A stretch of 64,000 nucleotides of DNA from Nematostella vectensis. Lineage: Eukaryota > Cnidaria > Anthozoa > Actiniaria > Edwardsiidae. How positions within the stretch are numbered: position 1 is the stretch's first letter; each line of letters starts with the position of its first letter. The stretch is from positions 4,030,001 through 4,094,000 of the forward strand of contig NC_064046.1 in the NCBI RefSeq assembly GCF_932526225.1. Direction: 5' to 3'. Below the pieces are notes generated by a model. The model was not told where the DNA came from. It did not search any database and saw only the letters and a program-made list of their open reading frames with translations. The position numbers were made by a program, and so were the translations under genes. Positions 10,368-23,728 of this stretch are shown here, piece after piece.

Positions 10368-10799
10368 ATGCGGTTCAAAGGCGGACTGCATTCACCTTCC
10401 CACGACTCTTTGCGACGACGCGCGCGTGAAAACGAGGATAAAAACAAACTTTGCCATCTTGTTCACCATTTTGACGCCTCGGTCTCACGTGCGCGTTTGT
10501 TTTGGTATTTGGTTGTATGTTTGTGTTTTGGCTATTTCATTGATCAGAACATAACACAACGTATAAACCAGGGACGAGTTACTGCGATTTTGAACATTCA
10601 GCGAAATCTTGCCAACAATTTCCAACAGCTAAATCGACTTCTGGCTTCCGTTATTCAAATTCCTTGAAGCGTTTGGAGCGAGCTTAACGAAAGTGACGCA
10701 AAATACGAAAGTGCAATATAAGATAAATACAGACTCGTACCCAGTCGCCAAAATGAGAAGAAAAAAAGGGAAACATAATTTATGCGCGGTAGCGGAAAG

Positions 10800-11141
10800 C
10801 GAACTTACCCGATTTTTTCAATAAAATATGTATCATAGTAACGTTTAGGTGTATTTATCTCAGACTCGTACCCAGTCGCCAAAATGAGAAGAATAAGGGA
10901 AACATAACTTATGCGCGGGTCGCCTGTGGTGATTAACTAGGCACGCGGTGCCGTGTGGTTTGACGCGCGGTGCCGTTTGGGTTGTATTTTACCCACACGG
11001 CACCACGCGCCTAGTCAATCACCACAGACAACCCGCGCATAAATTATGTTTTCTTCGCATTTTGGCGACTGGGTACGAGTCTGAGATAAATACACACAAA
11101 CGATAATATGGTATTTTATTGAAAAAATCGGGTAAGTTCGC
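10800..11141. mobile_element. large palindromic MITE
   Basis: Arms of about 165-170 bp are inverted around about 10970. The left arm runs from GCGAACTTACCCGATTTTTT through CAGACTCGTACCCAGTCGCC to CACGCGGTGCCG; the right arm reads the complement in reverse. A partial extra copy of the CAGACTCGTACCCAGTCGCC part lies at about 10730-10800. No ORF. Confidence 0.75.
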
Positions 11142-12170
11142 CGGGTAATCGGGTAAGTTCTCCATACGAAAGTACAAAAAAAATACTAAAATTGTTAGAG
11201 AGAAAAGGAAAGAAATGGAAGAATTTCTGTATGGTAAAATAGCTTGGAACTTACAATTATGGGAGATTATCCAAGTTGTTACTCTTATCTATAAATAGAA
11301 AAGTATATTTAATGTGCACGTTATTGTGTGGTAACAGTTTCAGATAGATATTAAACGTCATGTGCGATAATTAAATGATATTGTTGTATACGTAAATCAA
11401 AACTAAAGCTCAATACTAAAATCCTTACTTAAAACAATATACATTTGACGGAAAACTAAGATGAGGAGACAACGCAACCGGAATTTCCAAAATTATCCTG
11501 CCCATGTATTTATATAGCTTCTATCAACTTGTCAACATAATGACGTGTTGAAATATATGATATTTTTTTAAACCTCACACCATTAAACTCATTCTTAAAA
11601 AATAAACAAACGAGAAAAGATTTTGAAATTATTATCGAAATGTGGTTCGCACATTTTAATAAGCGATTTCTAAACAAAATGTCGTTGGGCTAAAAAAAAC
11701 AAATTAAGTTATAACTCTAAATTACATTGAGCACCCAACTCTGCGGACGAGCGCGTGTTATTTTTGCTCGAAAGTTGCGTCATTCAGAGATGGAGATCTT
11801 ATTCTAAAATTATCTAAAAGAGAATCTCATTATATTACTTCAATTTCTGAGGAATAACCTCAAGAAAATTTTATGGGTTCATTATTTATGTATGAAATAG
11901 TTATCCATTATGAGTAGATCGTAAAAACAATATTTGTGTCAATAGTTTTAACAGTGTCAGACGCTATCTTTTTTTAGCTATTTTTTTACTCAAAATTATC
12001 ACTTTAATCTCATACAAATGAGTAATGTGAAGAAAACCCTTCAAAAACACTGGATTATGAGCACGTACAGTCCCACGCATGAGAAAAGACATAATAGATC
12101 ACTGACAAACTGTCGGAGATACGGAGACTCAGTCAAAAGCCTGCATAGCTTATATAAATGACAATAGGAT
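11142..12170. other. AT-rich non-coding sequence
   Basis: No supported exon on either strand, no clear repeat structure, scattered A/T runs. Confidence 0.6.
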
Positions 12171-12174
12171 ATTG

Positions 12175-12410
12175 CAAGACAGTATGTCATACATCAAAAG
12201 CGAGTGGTAACAACGATTTTGAGAGGTGTTATATATAACAAGTCTTAAATCTTTGTATAATATTTGGTGAAGCTAAAAAGCAAGACAGTATGTCAAACAT
12301 CAATAGCGGGGGGGGATAGCGAGTGGTAACGATTGTAAAATTTGTAGCGTCTTTGAGAGGCCTTAGGTAAAACCAGTCCCAAATCTTTTTATAACATAAT
12401 AAACGTAAAG
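12175..12410. repeat. imperfect about 110-bp tandem duplication
   Basis: GCAAGACAGTATGTCATACATCAA... at 12175 recurs at 12284 with the same order of words: GCGAGTGGTAAC, TTGAGAGG, CCAAATCTTT or TTAAATCTTT. Confidence 0.65.
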
Positions 12411-14255
12411 TCATAAAGCTGTACAAAGCTTTGCGGGAGTAAAATCGCCCTACACTTATTTACTTTTTCTCGCGCTACTCCACCCCCTACATTTATTATA
12501 TATCTAGGCATTTTCCCGTCTTTTCAGTAAGTGAATCTGAATTTCAGGTGACTGTTATTTTTCGCGTCATTTAGATTTCGCACTTCTAGTTGTGGGTATT
12601 AAACTGGCTAAAATTGATCGACAAATTGCTGGAATGTTTATTTACGTGATTGCGTGAATTCTCGAAAGTTGAAGAAAACACATTATTTTATACATACAAA
12701 CACACCTCTTAAATACCTCTATCGTAAATATGGCCAGATGTTAAACAAATATTTAAAGAAGTACCTGCCTATGTTCTTTTAGAAATGGACGTGGGCGCAT
12801 TTCTATTCGCGACATAGAGTTCGTATTTACAGTTCGCGAGGGAAACTGCACGCAAAAGTTCGCACGAAGGGACTGTTAATAGTCAAAATAAAAACACGTC
12901 TTTAACATTTAATGCCAGGGGCGTAGCCAAGGGGGTGGCTAAGTGCCCCCCCTTCCAGCAGCCAAAAATACAGTTAATGTATGAGACATTATCTAAAATA
13001 CAGGAGAAAATGCCTTGAAAGGGCCTTTTAGGCCCCCTCCTGTTACAAATCCTGGCTCGCCGCTGGATGCCGTGGTAGCTTTCTTGCAGACCATAGATGG
13101 TGTTACCGCAGAAAATTAGCGGGATCCCGCGGGATAAAGGACAAACGGAAACATTGCGGCTGATTAGTATGGCGCGAGTTCCCGCAGTAACCACTATTCA
13201 CCCCCTGAAAGAAGGCTAGCTCTGTACATATAAATCCTATTCTTTGTAAAAAAAAATATGTTGGTTGAATCATTTTCATACAAGATTCTGAAATGAAGTC
13301 GAGTGGTAAGGCCGCCGCCGTTCGGCGTTTGATTGCCTTGCGTTCGGGAGTTCGGCGACACGATTACCTCGATTACAAGTTTCAAGTCAATTCACGTAAT
13401 GCTGTTATTTGAATCATTTATATTTTAAGACAACAACAAAGAAAACAGCAAAGAAAACAAGTATTATAATTCTTACAAGAATCCGACTTTTTAAAACATA
13501 TTTTAAATCCTAAAATACGGTAATTACTCCATTACATCTAAGCTTGTAGATACATCTGCCTTGGATGGATCATTTAGGGCATAATTCGAATGATTATGCG
13601 TTCTTGCGGAAATCTGTAGGTTCTTCTCGTCGATCAGTGGTTCCATAATCTAAAACGCTTCTATTTATGATAAGAGGTAATCAAGGGATTATTGAGCTAA
13701 AAGACGACCACAATGTGTTTTATGGGGTATATAATCCGCTTTGGAGATATATGTTGTGTACAGACTAGACTAATCCACGGATTGGGTTGAAAACAGCATT
13801 AATAGACCACTATACTTATATCTTGATGATTGAGGCCAAGGATATGCGTGAATGAATACTTTTGTCTCTTAATGGGAAAAGTGTCATGTTCACTGAGTTC
13901 AAGTTCGACTCAGATAACGAGGTTTAAGAAAGGTTTTAATAATTTCATTCATTGTATAAAACCTCATTCAATTATCCTAGAATACACGCCCATTTTCACG
14001 TTGAAATCATCAGTATACACTAAAAAAAGCAGCAAAACAATATTTACAAGAAAAAGGGTTTCAACTGGTTTGGAGTCCCGCGTGAATTTTATTGACTCAG
14101 TTCACAGGGGTGGAACGAAGAGAGGTCCCAAACTCCCCTTTCTATACCCTCCGCTTCTAGTGGCCAGAACTAATGTATGGGACATTATTATAAAACACTT
14201 TATCAGCCAAATCTCTGTTATTGTTTTTATAGAAGATTGAAAGACAATTAGTTAT
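12411..14255. other. non-coding, with transposon-like remnants
   Basis: Contains a GGGGCGTAGCCAAGGGGG...CCTGGCTCGCCGCTGG fragment (about 12914-13065) of the kind left by old inverted-repeat elements. Otherwise AT-rich. The frame at 13830-14240 has no domain, poor codon order and no splice context, so it is not called. Confidence 0.5.
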
Positions 14256-14474
14256 TGTGTAGTTCCAGAAAATATGGGATTGGAAATTTCGGGGGGGGGG
14301 GGGGGGGTGGGGGGGTTCAAACGCCCACGAATTTCCGGAGGGGAGGGGGGAATGTCCTTTTTCCTTAACGGTTATTACTGTATTTTTTTTCAGGGGTTTG
14401 GAAATTCCAGAGTGGTGGGGGGTCACACCTCAGACCCACCCCATGGGGGTATGGATATTTTCTGGAACTACACA
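14256..14474. mobile_element. MITE with 20-bp inverted ends and G-runs
   Basis: TGTGTAGTTCCAGAAAATAT at 14256 is matched in reverse by ATATTTTCTGGAACTACACA ending at 14474. The interior holds a G-run (about 14291-14307). About 219 bp, no coding capacity. Confidence 0.7.
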
Positions 14475-17400
14475 TTTCAAAAAATTTTGAACCATTTTTA
14501 TCGGTGAAAATGTATTCTTTCTCGCATTTGATGACAAAATGGTGGCTGATAGACCGCACTTCCCTTTCCTTTACCTGTCTACGCCTCTCGTATACTAAAG
14601 CAAGAGGAAAACACTGAATATTATCGCTCCAATTATTACGCTCAAAAATACAGTTCTTTTTGTAGCATCAATATGCATCAGATTATTGAGATATGAAAAG
14701 TTTGAGAAAAACAAATGATCCGCTATGCTAATTGGCCAAACCTATATTGCAGTCATATCATAACATCAAAGATAATAGAAAAAAATAACATTGGAAGTAT
14801 AAACATTGGAACATTGGAAATATATCGAGAAAGAATATCGAGAATGAAAAGAAAAGGAATTATATTGTATTTATGGATTTTATGGAGCTAATAAAAATAC
14901 AGATCAAAAACACAGGAAAGGGAAGAGAAATAAAAAGCTGGTTTAGAGATTAGAAACGTCACTGAAGATACCGTTGAACCAATTAGTCAACTCTTGTTTC
15001 TATAAACACTGGCGGGTTCTTCTATACTATCCCCCCGACAGCGAAACCTATGCGACATACACAAAAGAAAGTCTGTTGAATACAGTCCATGTGGGTTGGG
15101 AAATTAACCCCCTAGCCCGTCAAGGCATCTTGAAACGTCTAGAGGTATTATATTGCTTCATATATTGTTTGCAATATATATATATTTATATTTTTGTGGT
15201 GCTTCAATGTCATCATTTTCGGGCAATGTGATGAAAGCAAACAAATGTATCTCTAAAATATCACGTTTCCTTACTCGGAGAACAAAAACAAACCGACGAA
15301 TTATAACTAAAACAGCCCTTCTCAGGCACATATTGGAAGACGATTTATGAGAAGAAATCTCAAAATAACAACCTGAAAATAAATTATAATGGTTTATTTA
15401 CCAAATTAAGTCGAAAATATCCTTGCAGCTTCCTCAAATTAACCAATATGAATTAATGTTTTCTCACACTTCTCAAATGCAAGAATGACAAAACGGCGGC
15501 TGATAAGGACTTTCCAAAAATTAAAGAAAACCCAGTTTTTTAAATGAAACCCGTTAAGGGGGGACGTAGGGGTATCTTATTACCGCAATACCGCACGAAA
15601 TTTTGAAAATATCGCATACCGCACAAAAGGACGAGGTTTAGAAGAGCATGCGCGACATCCCGTTAACACTGCAACATTTTATTTTTTTACCGCAAGAAAA
15701 ATCTCGCAGCTTGCAGTGTTTTGAAATACCGCATCGCCACATGTTTTTTTGCTCTTTTACCGCAATATCGTACAAAAAAGGGCCAATAAGGCAAAACCCA
15801 ACCGTTAAAAATAGAAGCCGGAAGCGCATGGATAAAAAAACGTGCCCAGATAGCTGCAAATTTCACCTCTGATCTTTAGTCTTTATACTTGTTGGTGGAT
15901 TAGGCAAAAACCGGATAGCGAAAACACTAATGCGTCTATGAGCAAGTCCTTCTTGAAATGTAGGATTTTTGCGATTTAGAAAGTGGGCGGCAGACGGATT
16001 TACTGTGAAACGAGCACGTTAACCTTTGAAAATAACCTCATAATCTAATAGCGTGGACAAACTCATAACTTCTCTCTCGACGATAGGTAATGAAACAACA
16101 AGTTCTAATTGCCTATACTGAGTGGAAACATGACACGTATATGTGATTAGCGAGGTGTGGTTAGTTTTGAACTCCGAGAGGTTAAAGTTTAAGAACCAAA
16201 GAGGAGAAAATAAGATATCAATAACCGCAAATATTGTACTTCCCTTCACAAATAGATAGGGATGAGTCTGATAATCTCTGTTCACTCTAAATTGTTTCAA
16301 GGGTTGAAAAAAACTAAAAAAAATCTTCAGGGTGGATACTAGATGTAAAAAACATTTTAGGTTAGCTGCAAAGCTCTCAAAAATAACGCAAAAAAATAAC
16401 AATAATAAAACCACTTTGCCAAAAAGGTGAACAAACAATAAAATATGTTGTCAGCAAAATATGTAAAATGTCTAGTGTTACCTATTCAGTACTTTTGGCT
16501 ATGTTAATTCAAGCACTCTAATAGTCACCCGAAATTTTGATGTGCTCGCATGCTCGCGCAATTTTTTCCGCCGTGCTCGCATTGTATTTTTCGATTTGCT
16601 CGCTGATCGATTTATTCAACAACTAAAAATGCTCGGTCTTGCATAAAAAACGGGGTGCTCGCAAGCTCGCAAGTGCTCGCCAAAGACCATTCGGGTGCCC
16701 TTTTTAAGCCTCTGTCAAACGTACGGTGTCGCAAATACGTGAGCAAACAAAATAAGAGGAATACACCAAGCCTCCTCGATCCAATATGCCTAGCGATATG
16801 AGATATATCATGAGCAACAAAAAGTTACACCGGAAAAACAATAGCCGCGCGTGTCAAAATCATATCTTTTAATTATCGTAAAAATAGAATAAGGACTTCC
16901 CACTCTTTGGGTCGCTTTCATAATCCTTTGAACCTGATAAGATCGTCATTTAACATGTACTTTCCCTAGGGAAGCCAGGAAACCGTGAATACAGTATTAG
17001 TATTCCTGTATAATTTAGTCAATTTAATACACTTACTTTTTAGAGCGACAATTATGAATTATAAAAGTAAACTCTATTAATCAGAGTCATACGATAAAGT
17101 TTTGAAAATCTCTGTCTTTTATTAATACAAATAAATGGAATATTGTAGGACCTCGATTTCGCATTAGGGTGAAAAAATATATAAACAACACTCGTGTCTT
17201 GCTTACTATCGGCAATTAGATGGAAAAAAATATCCTTGAAAGTAATTTAGATTAAATCTTAAAGGTGCTTAATCTTAAAGGCGTAACAAAATATTCTAAG
17301 GAAATATGTTGCTGTTTTTCATATATTCCATGTGTCGTGTCTCGCATGCAATATTTATCGCATTGAAAATTCGTCTCGGATCCTTCCTTTGAAAGCGAGC

Positions 17401-19270
17401 CGATATCCTAAGGCTTTGTGGCTGCACTCCCCCAAACGGAACCTTCCACACTGCCCCAATGTTTATTTAAAGAAAAACTGAAGGACTTCGTTCATAAAAG
17501 GTAAGGTCTCCTATTTAGCGCAAAACACTTTCCAGCGCGAAAACAAAACGCTGTGCCAATGACGTCATGACTCAGAGATGTGACGTCATTGAGGTAATGG
17601 TAGCGGAGTGGGAAGCCCCACGTTCCCATTTCTAATAAGCGCGAAATCATATCAAACATATTCCCCACGGATAGTGTCCTTCGTATGCATTGCCTTATAT
17701 GGGCATTGATGCCCATATTTAGAAGAGCTAAAGTTTTCCCGCTCCATGATCTCCAGAAAACATGGTGCAAAATGCTGATTCCTGTCAATTTGAGACTCGA
17801 GGCAAAAATGTGTCAAAAAAAAACTTTATCGCTTGGTCAAATCTTTATCACACAAGCCTTGAAAAGCCCTTAGACCCAGGCCTCCAAGAGATTGGCCGAG
17901 CGAGTTTTAAGGTCACCCAAATATTGATATGCTCGCACATTACGCTATTACACAAAGGATAAAAACAAGTAAAGAATGGCTGAGATCTATTACCGTATCA
18001 TATTTATTCTTGAAGAAAAAATATGAGAACCATTATAAATCTTTTAAAGGCACTGAGAATATTTGTACGGCTACACGACTTAAGTGGAAGTAAAAATAGT
18101 GTTTATTTTGACTTTTTTATGACATAAGCTCTTAATTTATTTCATCTATGTACTTGTGTAATAAGTGTTGCGTCGTTGTGAATTAAAAGATTAAAAAAAT
18201 CCATGGTACGCTTCTATTTCCCGTAGAGAGAGAATTGAAGAAAAGACTTGATGCTTTGAGCTCCAATAACAGTCAAACGTATCATCGCCATTCTTTAAAG
18301 AAAAGGACGTTTTTGGTTGAAAATCATTATAAAAATCTCAATCAGGATAAGGGTATTTTAGTAATCGAATGCTAAAAAGCAAGGCGGGGCTTTTGCCTGA
18401 ATGCGCACTGAAAGGGTGGAATTACGCGATAAGATCGCGATACACGCGAGTTGTTTACTGTACGTGAGAGTTTCTCACGTATCGAAAATAACCACCGAAG
18501 ATGGCCTTACTAGGAAGAGCTGTAAAAAGGGCGACAGTGTTTCAGAATAGATGCATATAAAGATGCAAGTCTTTTTACGCCGCCGAAAAACCCTCCGGAA
18601 AAAAGATACCATAATTTTAGGATATCGAGCAGGATTTGCAAATTGAGATCGGACTCGCCAAAACATAGTTGCGACCATTGTATTCATTTTCTTTCTTAAA
18701 CGAAAGGAAAACTTTATTGTAGAACTTGGGCTATGGCCGGTATGATTGTGTAACCAAAATAAAAATACAAATAAAACAGTTTCTTTTATTTTTGCGAGTA
18801 GGAAGCATTAAAGGCAATTTTTGATTTGCTTAATTGCATCTTATTTTTGCGTCCCCTAGTGCGCAGGAATGACGGAATTGTGCAATAGAAACAACGAAAT
18901 CTAGATTTGACCCGAGTGTTGAAGACCGACAAAGCTAAGACTTGGATCCTCATAGCTACATGACGCGCGCAAATACTTACATACGCATATAGCTAGAAGG
19001 TCATAGCACTTGGATTAATAACCGAAAAAAGCGCTGCCCACTAGGGAGAGCGTTTTCTATTTGTCTATCCGTTGAAGTCGCTTCATGTTGATTTACAAGA
19101 CAACGAGAATCTGCATGGTATTTTCTTTTGTCTTACAAAGTGCGAAGACAGGAAGTAAACTACGTCTTAGCTATATCAGGAGATGATCATTATTTTACTT
19201 AAATCACGAATCCCGGGTTACTGTCTCGGGGTCTCTAATTATGTGTAATGTTTCAGGGGCCAATGAAAAT
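14475..19270. other. long AT-rich gene-free stretch with repeat fragments
   Basis: No exon with a recognisable protein or convincing splice sites. Fragments of the dispersed family lie at 14512-14555 and 15465-15512 (reverse orientation, ...GACAAAACGGCGGCTGATA). A probable MITE at 16525-16699 is listed separately; a half copy of it lies at about 17910-17945. Open frames at 16019-16438 and 17492-17788 on the - strand look random. Confidence 0.5.
16525..16699. mobile_element. probable MITE rich in TGCTCGC words
   Basis: Outer words TCACCCGAA and TTCGGGTG are inverted. The interior carries TGCTCGCATGCTCGC and similar words on both sides. A related start (GGTCACCCAAATATTGATAT then GCTCGCAC) recurs at about 17911. 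Confidence 0.5.
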
Positions 19271-19303
19271 CGTCAGTGACGTAGGCTAAAATAGATATAA
19301 AAA
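19271..19303 (+). promoter_or_regulatory. CRE/ATF-like site and TATA box of the intronless gene
   Basis: CGTCAGTGACGTA (19271-19283) contains a TGACGTA half-palindrome, and TATAAAAA lies at 19296-19303. The coding start is at 19476, so a TSS near 19325-19330 would give a 5' UTR of about 150 nt. A TATA plus CRE-like arrangement is common in stress-inducible genes; the regulation here is inference. Confidence 0.5.
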
Positions 19304-19475
19304 GCACTTGATACGGATGAGATCCAGTTGCAATCGAATCTGTTTACAGTGTGTCTGTCAGAAATACAGCAAATCGGAAACATAAATCACGACCGAAGAT
19401 TTATACCAAGGAAAGTATTTCATTTGGACGGGGGTGATTTTTTCGAGATACATTTCGGAGGAGCAATTTTGGAAG

Positions 19476-20105
19476 ATGGAAAGAAAGATGAATTCAGAAA
19501 TACCATGTGATAAAGTTACGGACGAACCGAAAGGCGACTCGACTTCATCGCAAAGACTTTTTTACGCGCGAAGTGCATTCTCTAAAACAAGGAAAACTTC
19601 TAATTCATTGAACGAGGCGAAAGTCAAAGTACAATGGGGAAAACCGCCGTGCAAAGTCACACCATTCACGGAGACGGTATCTGCAGCTAAGACTTTAAAT
19701 TCAAGTGGAATGCTTGCCAAACAAGAGACGATAGAAAAAATAGAAGAAATAATTATAGAAAAAGAAACTGTAGAATTGGAGGACAAAAAAGAAAACAAAA
19801 GCACGACGAGTGAGTTTACGAGCGAGTTAAAAATACAGAGAAGAGTTCGCGTTGGCTCATGCAAGCACCCGGCCAAGAAAGCAGACTTTGAAACGGTCTT
19901 CGGTGACGTTGCCAACATTATCCCCGAGTACTTCCCTATGGTGTGTGAGCATAACAGCTTGGACGATAAAACATGGACAACACACGAGGCGTGCAAACGG
20001 CGAGCACGAATTCTAAAACAGACTTCGATAGAGAAAATTGACAGAGAACTTGGCGACAGAGAAACAAAACTTATTGCGGATTCTTGGCTCCAAATTTACA
20101 GTTGA
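19476..20105 (+). CDS. intronless 209-aa protein, unknown function
   Basis: ATG 19476 to stop TGA at 20103-20105 gives 209 residues in one exon, with a TATA box 173 bases upstream and AATAAA at 20178. The frame runs upstream of the ATG but without another ATG. The sequence is charged and Ser/Thr/Lys-rich: a KVKVQW segment (KVQW at residues 51-54) fits the PP1-docking RVxF consensus, a Glu/Ile-rich helix spans about residues 83-107 (KIEEIIIEKETVELED), and the C-terminal third is more ordered (FGDVANIIPEYFP; then TWTTHEACKRRARILKQ). I do not recognise the family. A PP1-regulatory subunit is possible from the motif alone, but short RVxF matches are common by chance. Codon use is unlike the AT-rich surroundings, supporting a real gene. 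Confidence 0.6.
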   Translation: MERKMNSEIPCDKVTDEPKGDSTSSQRLFYARSAFSKTRKTSNSLNEAKVKVQWGKPPCKVTPFTETVSAAKTLNSSGMLAKQETIEKIEEIIIEKETVELEDKKENKSTTSEFTSELKIQRRVRVGSCKHPAKKADFETVFGDVANIIPEYFPMVCEHNSLDDKTWTTHEACKRRARILKQTSIEKIDRELGDRETKLIADSWLQIYS

Positions 20106-20177
20106 ATATTTGCAAACTATGTCTATTTATAAATTCTTGTTTGAAAAAAAAAAACATTTTTACAATCGAGAACGAAA

Positions 20178-20183
20178 AATAAA
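20178..20183 (+). terminator. polyadenylation signal of the 209-aa gene
   Basis: AATAAA 73 bases after the stop codon, in an A-rich stretch. Confidence 0.55.
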
Positions 20184-23100
20184 TAACACTGTTATATAAT
20201 TCTCAGGCTTTATTTGTCCTACTTGGGAATAAAATATATTTTTTTGACTACTCGCATGTCTTAGTTTAGGGTTATCAACTTTTTCATAAAGTTCAATTTT
20301 TAGCTTTAATCTTCCATGGGAACCTATTAACGTCTGTATTACGTATTTTTTTATCCTATTATTTTAATTTTTAGCGAGAAGCGGTCCCTTATTTTGTTTG
20401 TGGACAAACGATTAAAATAATTCATGAAAGTCGCTCGCTTCGTTTCAACTTTTATAATTAAAGGGAATTTAAGTTTTGTTAGTAAAGTGAAAATGACTTT
20501 TTTTAGTTCTACACTAATCATTGATTCGTTTTAAAATACTGAAATTGAAAATGCACGTTTTCTAGGGTTGATTTCTATGGTGGTGGAAAAACAACATTCT
20601 GTATGTAACCAGTGGGTCTGGAAATACAATTAAAAAAATCGAGTCCCACAACCAGAATCTATATAAGCCGACGCGGTCCAAACCACGATCTCTTGTAATG
20701 CTATTCAACAATTGCACTCTTTCACACTATCCGAAAGTTAAATCTATTGTCTGAAATCATTTTAATGTGAATAACCTATTTGAAAAATAATCCTAAAATT
20801 GAATATTTCCCTGAAATGGAATGGGCAATATCAATCAAATATGCATTAGTATTCACTGATGAAATTATCGGTCTTAAGTGTCCAATCCGAATTCTGGCTC
20901 ATACCCATTAGACCGACGCTAGGATCCATGCTGATGGGATATGATAAATGATGTAGGACCTCAAAATGTTGTGGACCAAAAATGTAAACACAATTAATCC
21001 AAAAAGGTACCCAAGTGCGAATACGCACAGCGAGTAATTCATTTATGTAAAATCGTTACTATCGGAAATTCTCTTTCTTTTGTGGGATGTCTCCGGTCAT
21101 CGGTAACTAAATAAAAGCTGCTCCACAGTAAAGGTCATGTAAAAGAAACAAGAACCTTGAACGCCAAAAAGTTGCTCATCCCTTATAGAATGACTTTAAA
21201 TATTTTTTTCCATAATCCTATAAATACTTTTTCTATATCCCTTTAACTGCACACATCTCCACCCTATCGACCGACAAAAAGTGGTTCATTTCTTCAAGAG
21301 CGGACTTCAAATATTATACTTCCAAACGTATGACGGCGCAACCCTATTCACCCAGCAAATTCTGCCCCCTTTTAGCGTGTATTAGTGTCATATACTTTAT
21401 TGAGTAATGTGGGGAGAAATTAAATTGAGACAGGCTTTTATAAGCCATCACCTACGATACTACAGTATCTATGGCACTATTATCTATATTCACTCTTTTT
21501 TTTATAAGAACGTCGGTCGAGAACGTCTAATTTTCTGTTGAGGCTGGCCCGTTCTTATTTCTGGAGCGTGAATTTGTTCTTAACGATGTTCTTAAATTTT
21601 AGTGTATTGATATACAAATATAATTCCCAATAAATTATTAGGAAGAGAATTTTACAAATGATCAATAGTAATAAACGGTTGTTATTGTGAGCACAATTTG
21701 ATTCTGCATTTTTTAGAACGCATCAGGACTAAAAAAAGCAATATTTTTCTGATATCTGAGCCTCGGCATGTTCTTTGCAAGTTCTTCAAATTTGGTGGAA
21801 TCTCAAGCTGAACGAATAAAAAAAAGAGTGTAGTATTTCGTTGTCTTCAACGATTTCTTTGTAGTTCCATTCTAATTGCAAAGATTCATTATATAGACTG
21901 TATTGCGTTACGTAACTATCGTAGTTTATTTGAATGCCAAGCAGGTATAACGTATTAAGAGTGAAATATAACATACGACTTCCAAAATCTATATACGAAA
22001 ACGAGAAGGCGGGACATTCTTTCTTTTATTTCCCGAACCATTATTATTTCAAGTTACATTGATATTTTACTGCTAGAAATCTAGAAAGTCAGTGGCTTCA
22101 TGGTTATGTGCATAAATACATTATTATTGGTTTTATACAATAAAAAAGATTATTTTAAAGAGTGTCAATCAGCCCGCTCCCGGCTCAGCACCGAGTCAAA
22201 CAAGGCATCCATTTCCATTGGCTGATTCAAGCGAGTAACCAGTTCATTCATTCACTTAATTCATTCGTAGATAGTTATTTTGAAGTTTCCTTGCAAATTA
22301 ACCGTTGAATTTCTAATTATAAACAATAACAAAGGAGTGGTGGATCGGCATTCTTTAAAGAATGTCGATAGCCACTCTTTTATTTTTGTTTACAATAGCA
22401 ACGGTCTTTTTGCAAGAAGACCTGATAAAAATAATCATTAACAATGAAAAATAATCATTAACAATTGAAGTCCAATACTTAGATAACAATATTTGATTAA
22501 AATCATATCATTCATTCGCTTGGAAATGGGTATTATCTGTGACGCGGTATTGCACGGGAGTTGAACGAAAAAAAGTTCCTGTTCACTCAATCAGTGTATA
22601 GATAAAAATAAAACAATTATTTGTGATATGGGTTGACGGAGGTTTCATTAGGCCCCGGCGACCGGCGGAACCGCCAGCTATTTTCCAACGAGCGCCGGCT
22701 ACTTAAAAAAAAAACTTATAAAATAACTTCCATCCCCTACTTGTCAATCTCCACCGCCTACCCTGAAACTTAATTAAACCTTGTGATTAGCCTGAGTTAG
22801 TTCCTCTAAAAAAGTTCCTGTTTAGGTACTTCATTCGTCTATAACAGTTCAAACAAAATAACAACAAGGAACACATCACGACTTACTGTAGAGAAAAAAA
22901 AAACACCACTTTCATGAAGTTTCACCTAAAAATTTTTCTCGTGAAATTTTATTTACTTGAATACAAATATTTGTGTGTTTTTCCTTTAGTAGATGCACAG
23001 AAAGCATCACAGTGTGTCATGAAAAATGGAACTGGGTCTTGTTTTAACATCATCTTTGCATTTATTTTAGAGGAAAAAAGCAAGCCAAAATGAGAGCTAT

Positions 23101-23700
23101 TTGTTACATTCAAATTATTTATTGCCCGACCTTGACGAATCCAAATCCCTCGTCTTGTTTGGGAAAAGCGCATAATCAGATCCAAGCTTTGGGAGTTGTT
23201 TGTCTGGTTTTGATTGTTTGGTTTGATTGACTGCGTGTTTCTCCCAAATAAAGAAGGATTTTGGATTCTGGCAAGTTGTGCAGCAACAAATATGGCTATA
23301 AATATAATGTATCAGGGCCGTGTAGGAGGGGAATTGGTTATTTTGGGCCCTTTATGGTAATCTTGGACCCTTTTCTGGAGTTTGGAAGAGTTAATCCTCC
23401 ATACTTTTCAGGATGCTCCAAAGTCCATGATTTTGGTGTAGCTGTTTCACTTGATCTTAAAGTAGTCTCTTTTTCCTGGGTATTTGTTAACTGTGTCCAA
23501 TAATTTGTTGATCCCAAATTATCCAAAGTGGTTCTTTAGGGCTGTAGATAATAAATAGGTCTTCACTATTTAGAAACAATCTTAGTCTGCAAACACTTGC
23601 TTTCAAATTCATGCCATCACCTTTGCTGTTGTCTTTATCCTCACCCTTGTGCAACAAGTACTGTACATCCCATGTAGGCCATGCTATAAATTTCATGTAC
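20184..23700. other. AT-rich gene-free stretch
   Basis: No supported exon. Holds the MITE at 21489-21834 and a fragment at about 22200-22245 (CATCCATTTCCATTGGCTGA) of the dispersed family. The remainder shows only A/T runs. Confidence 0.55.
21489..21834. mobile_element. MITE, ends CACTCTTTTTTTTATAAGAAC
   Basis: The left end CACTCTTTTTTTTATAAGAA is mirrored by GAATAAAAAAAAGAGTG at the right. Inside are several GTTCTTA or TAAGAAC words in both orientations. About 346 bp without an ORF. A truncated relative is at 5085-5215. Confidence 0.6.
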
Positions 23701-23728
23701 ATTTCAGCCTGCAAGACTTCACTATCAG

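Noticed and set aside
10040..10667. Gly/Pro-rich ORFs on both strands
   Set aside because: Produced by the (TG)n and G-run inside an inverted-end repeat.
13270..13390. tRNA-like GC-rich patch (GAGTGGTAAGGC...TTCGGGAGTTCG)
   Set aside because: Arms do not pair into a cloverleaf and the B box is poor.
13830..14240. 136-codon + strand ORF
   Set aside because: Random-looking composition in AT-rich repeat remnants, no domain or splice context.
16019..16438. 139-codon - strand ORF rich in Phe/Leu
   Set aside because: Hydrophobicity comes from AT-rich DNA; no signal peptide logic or homology.
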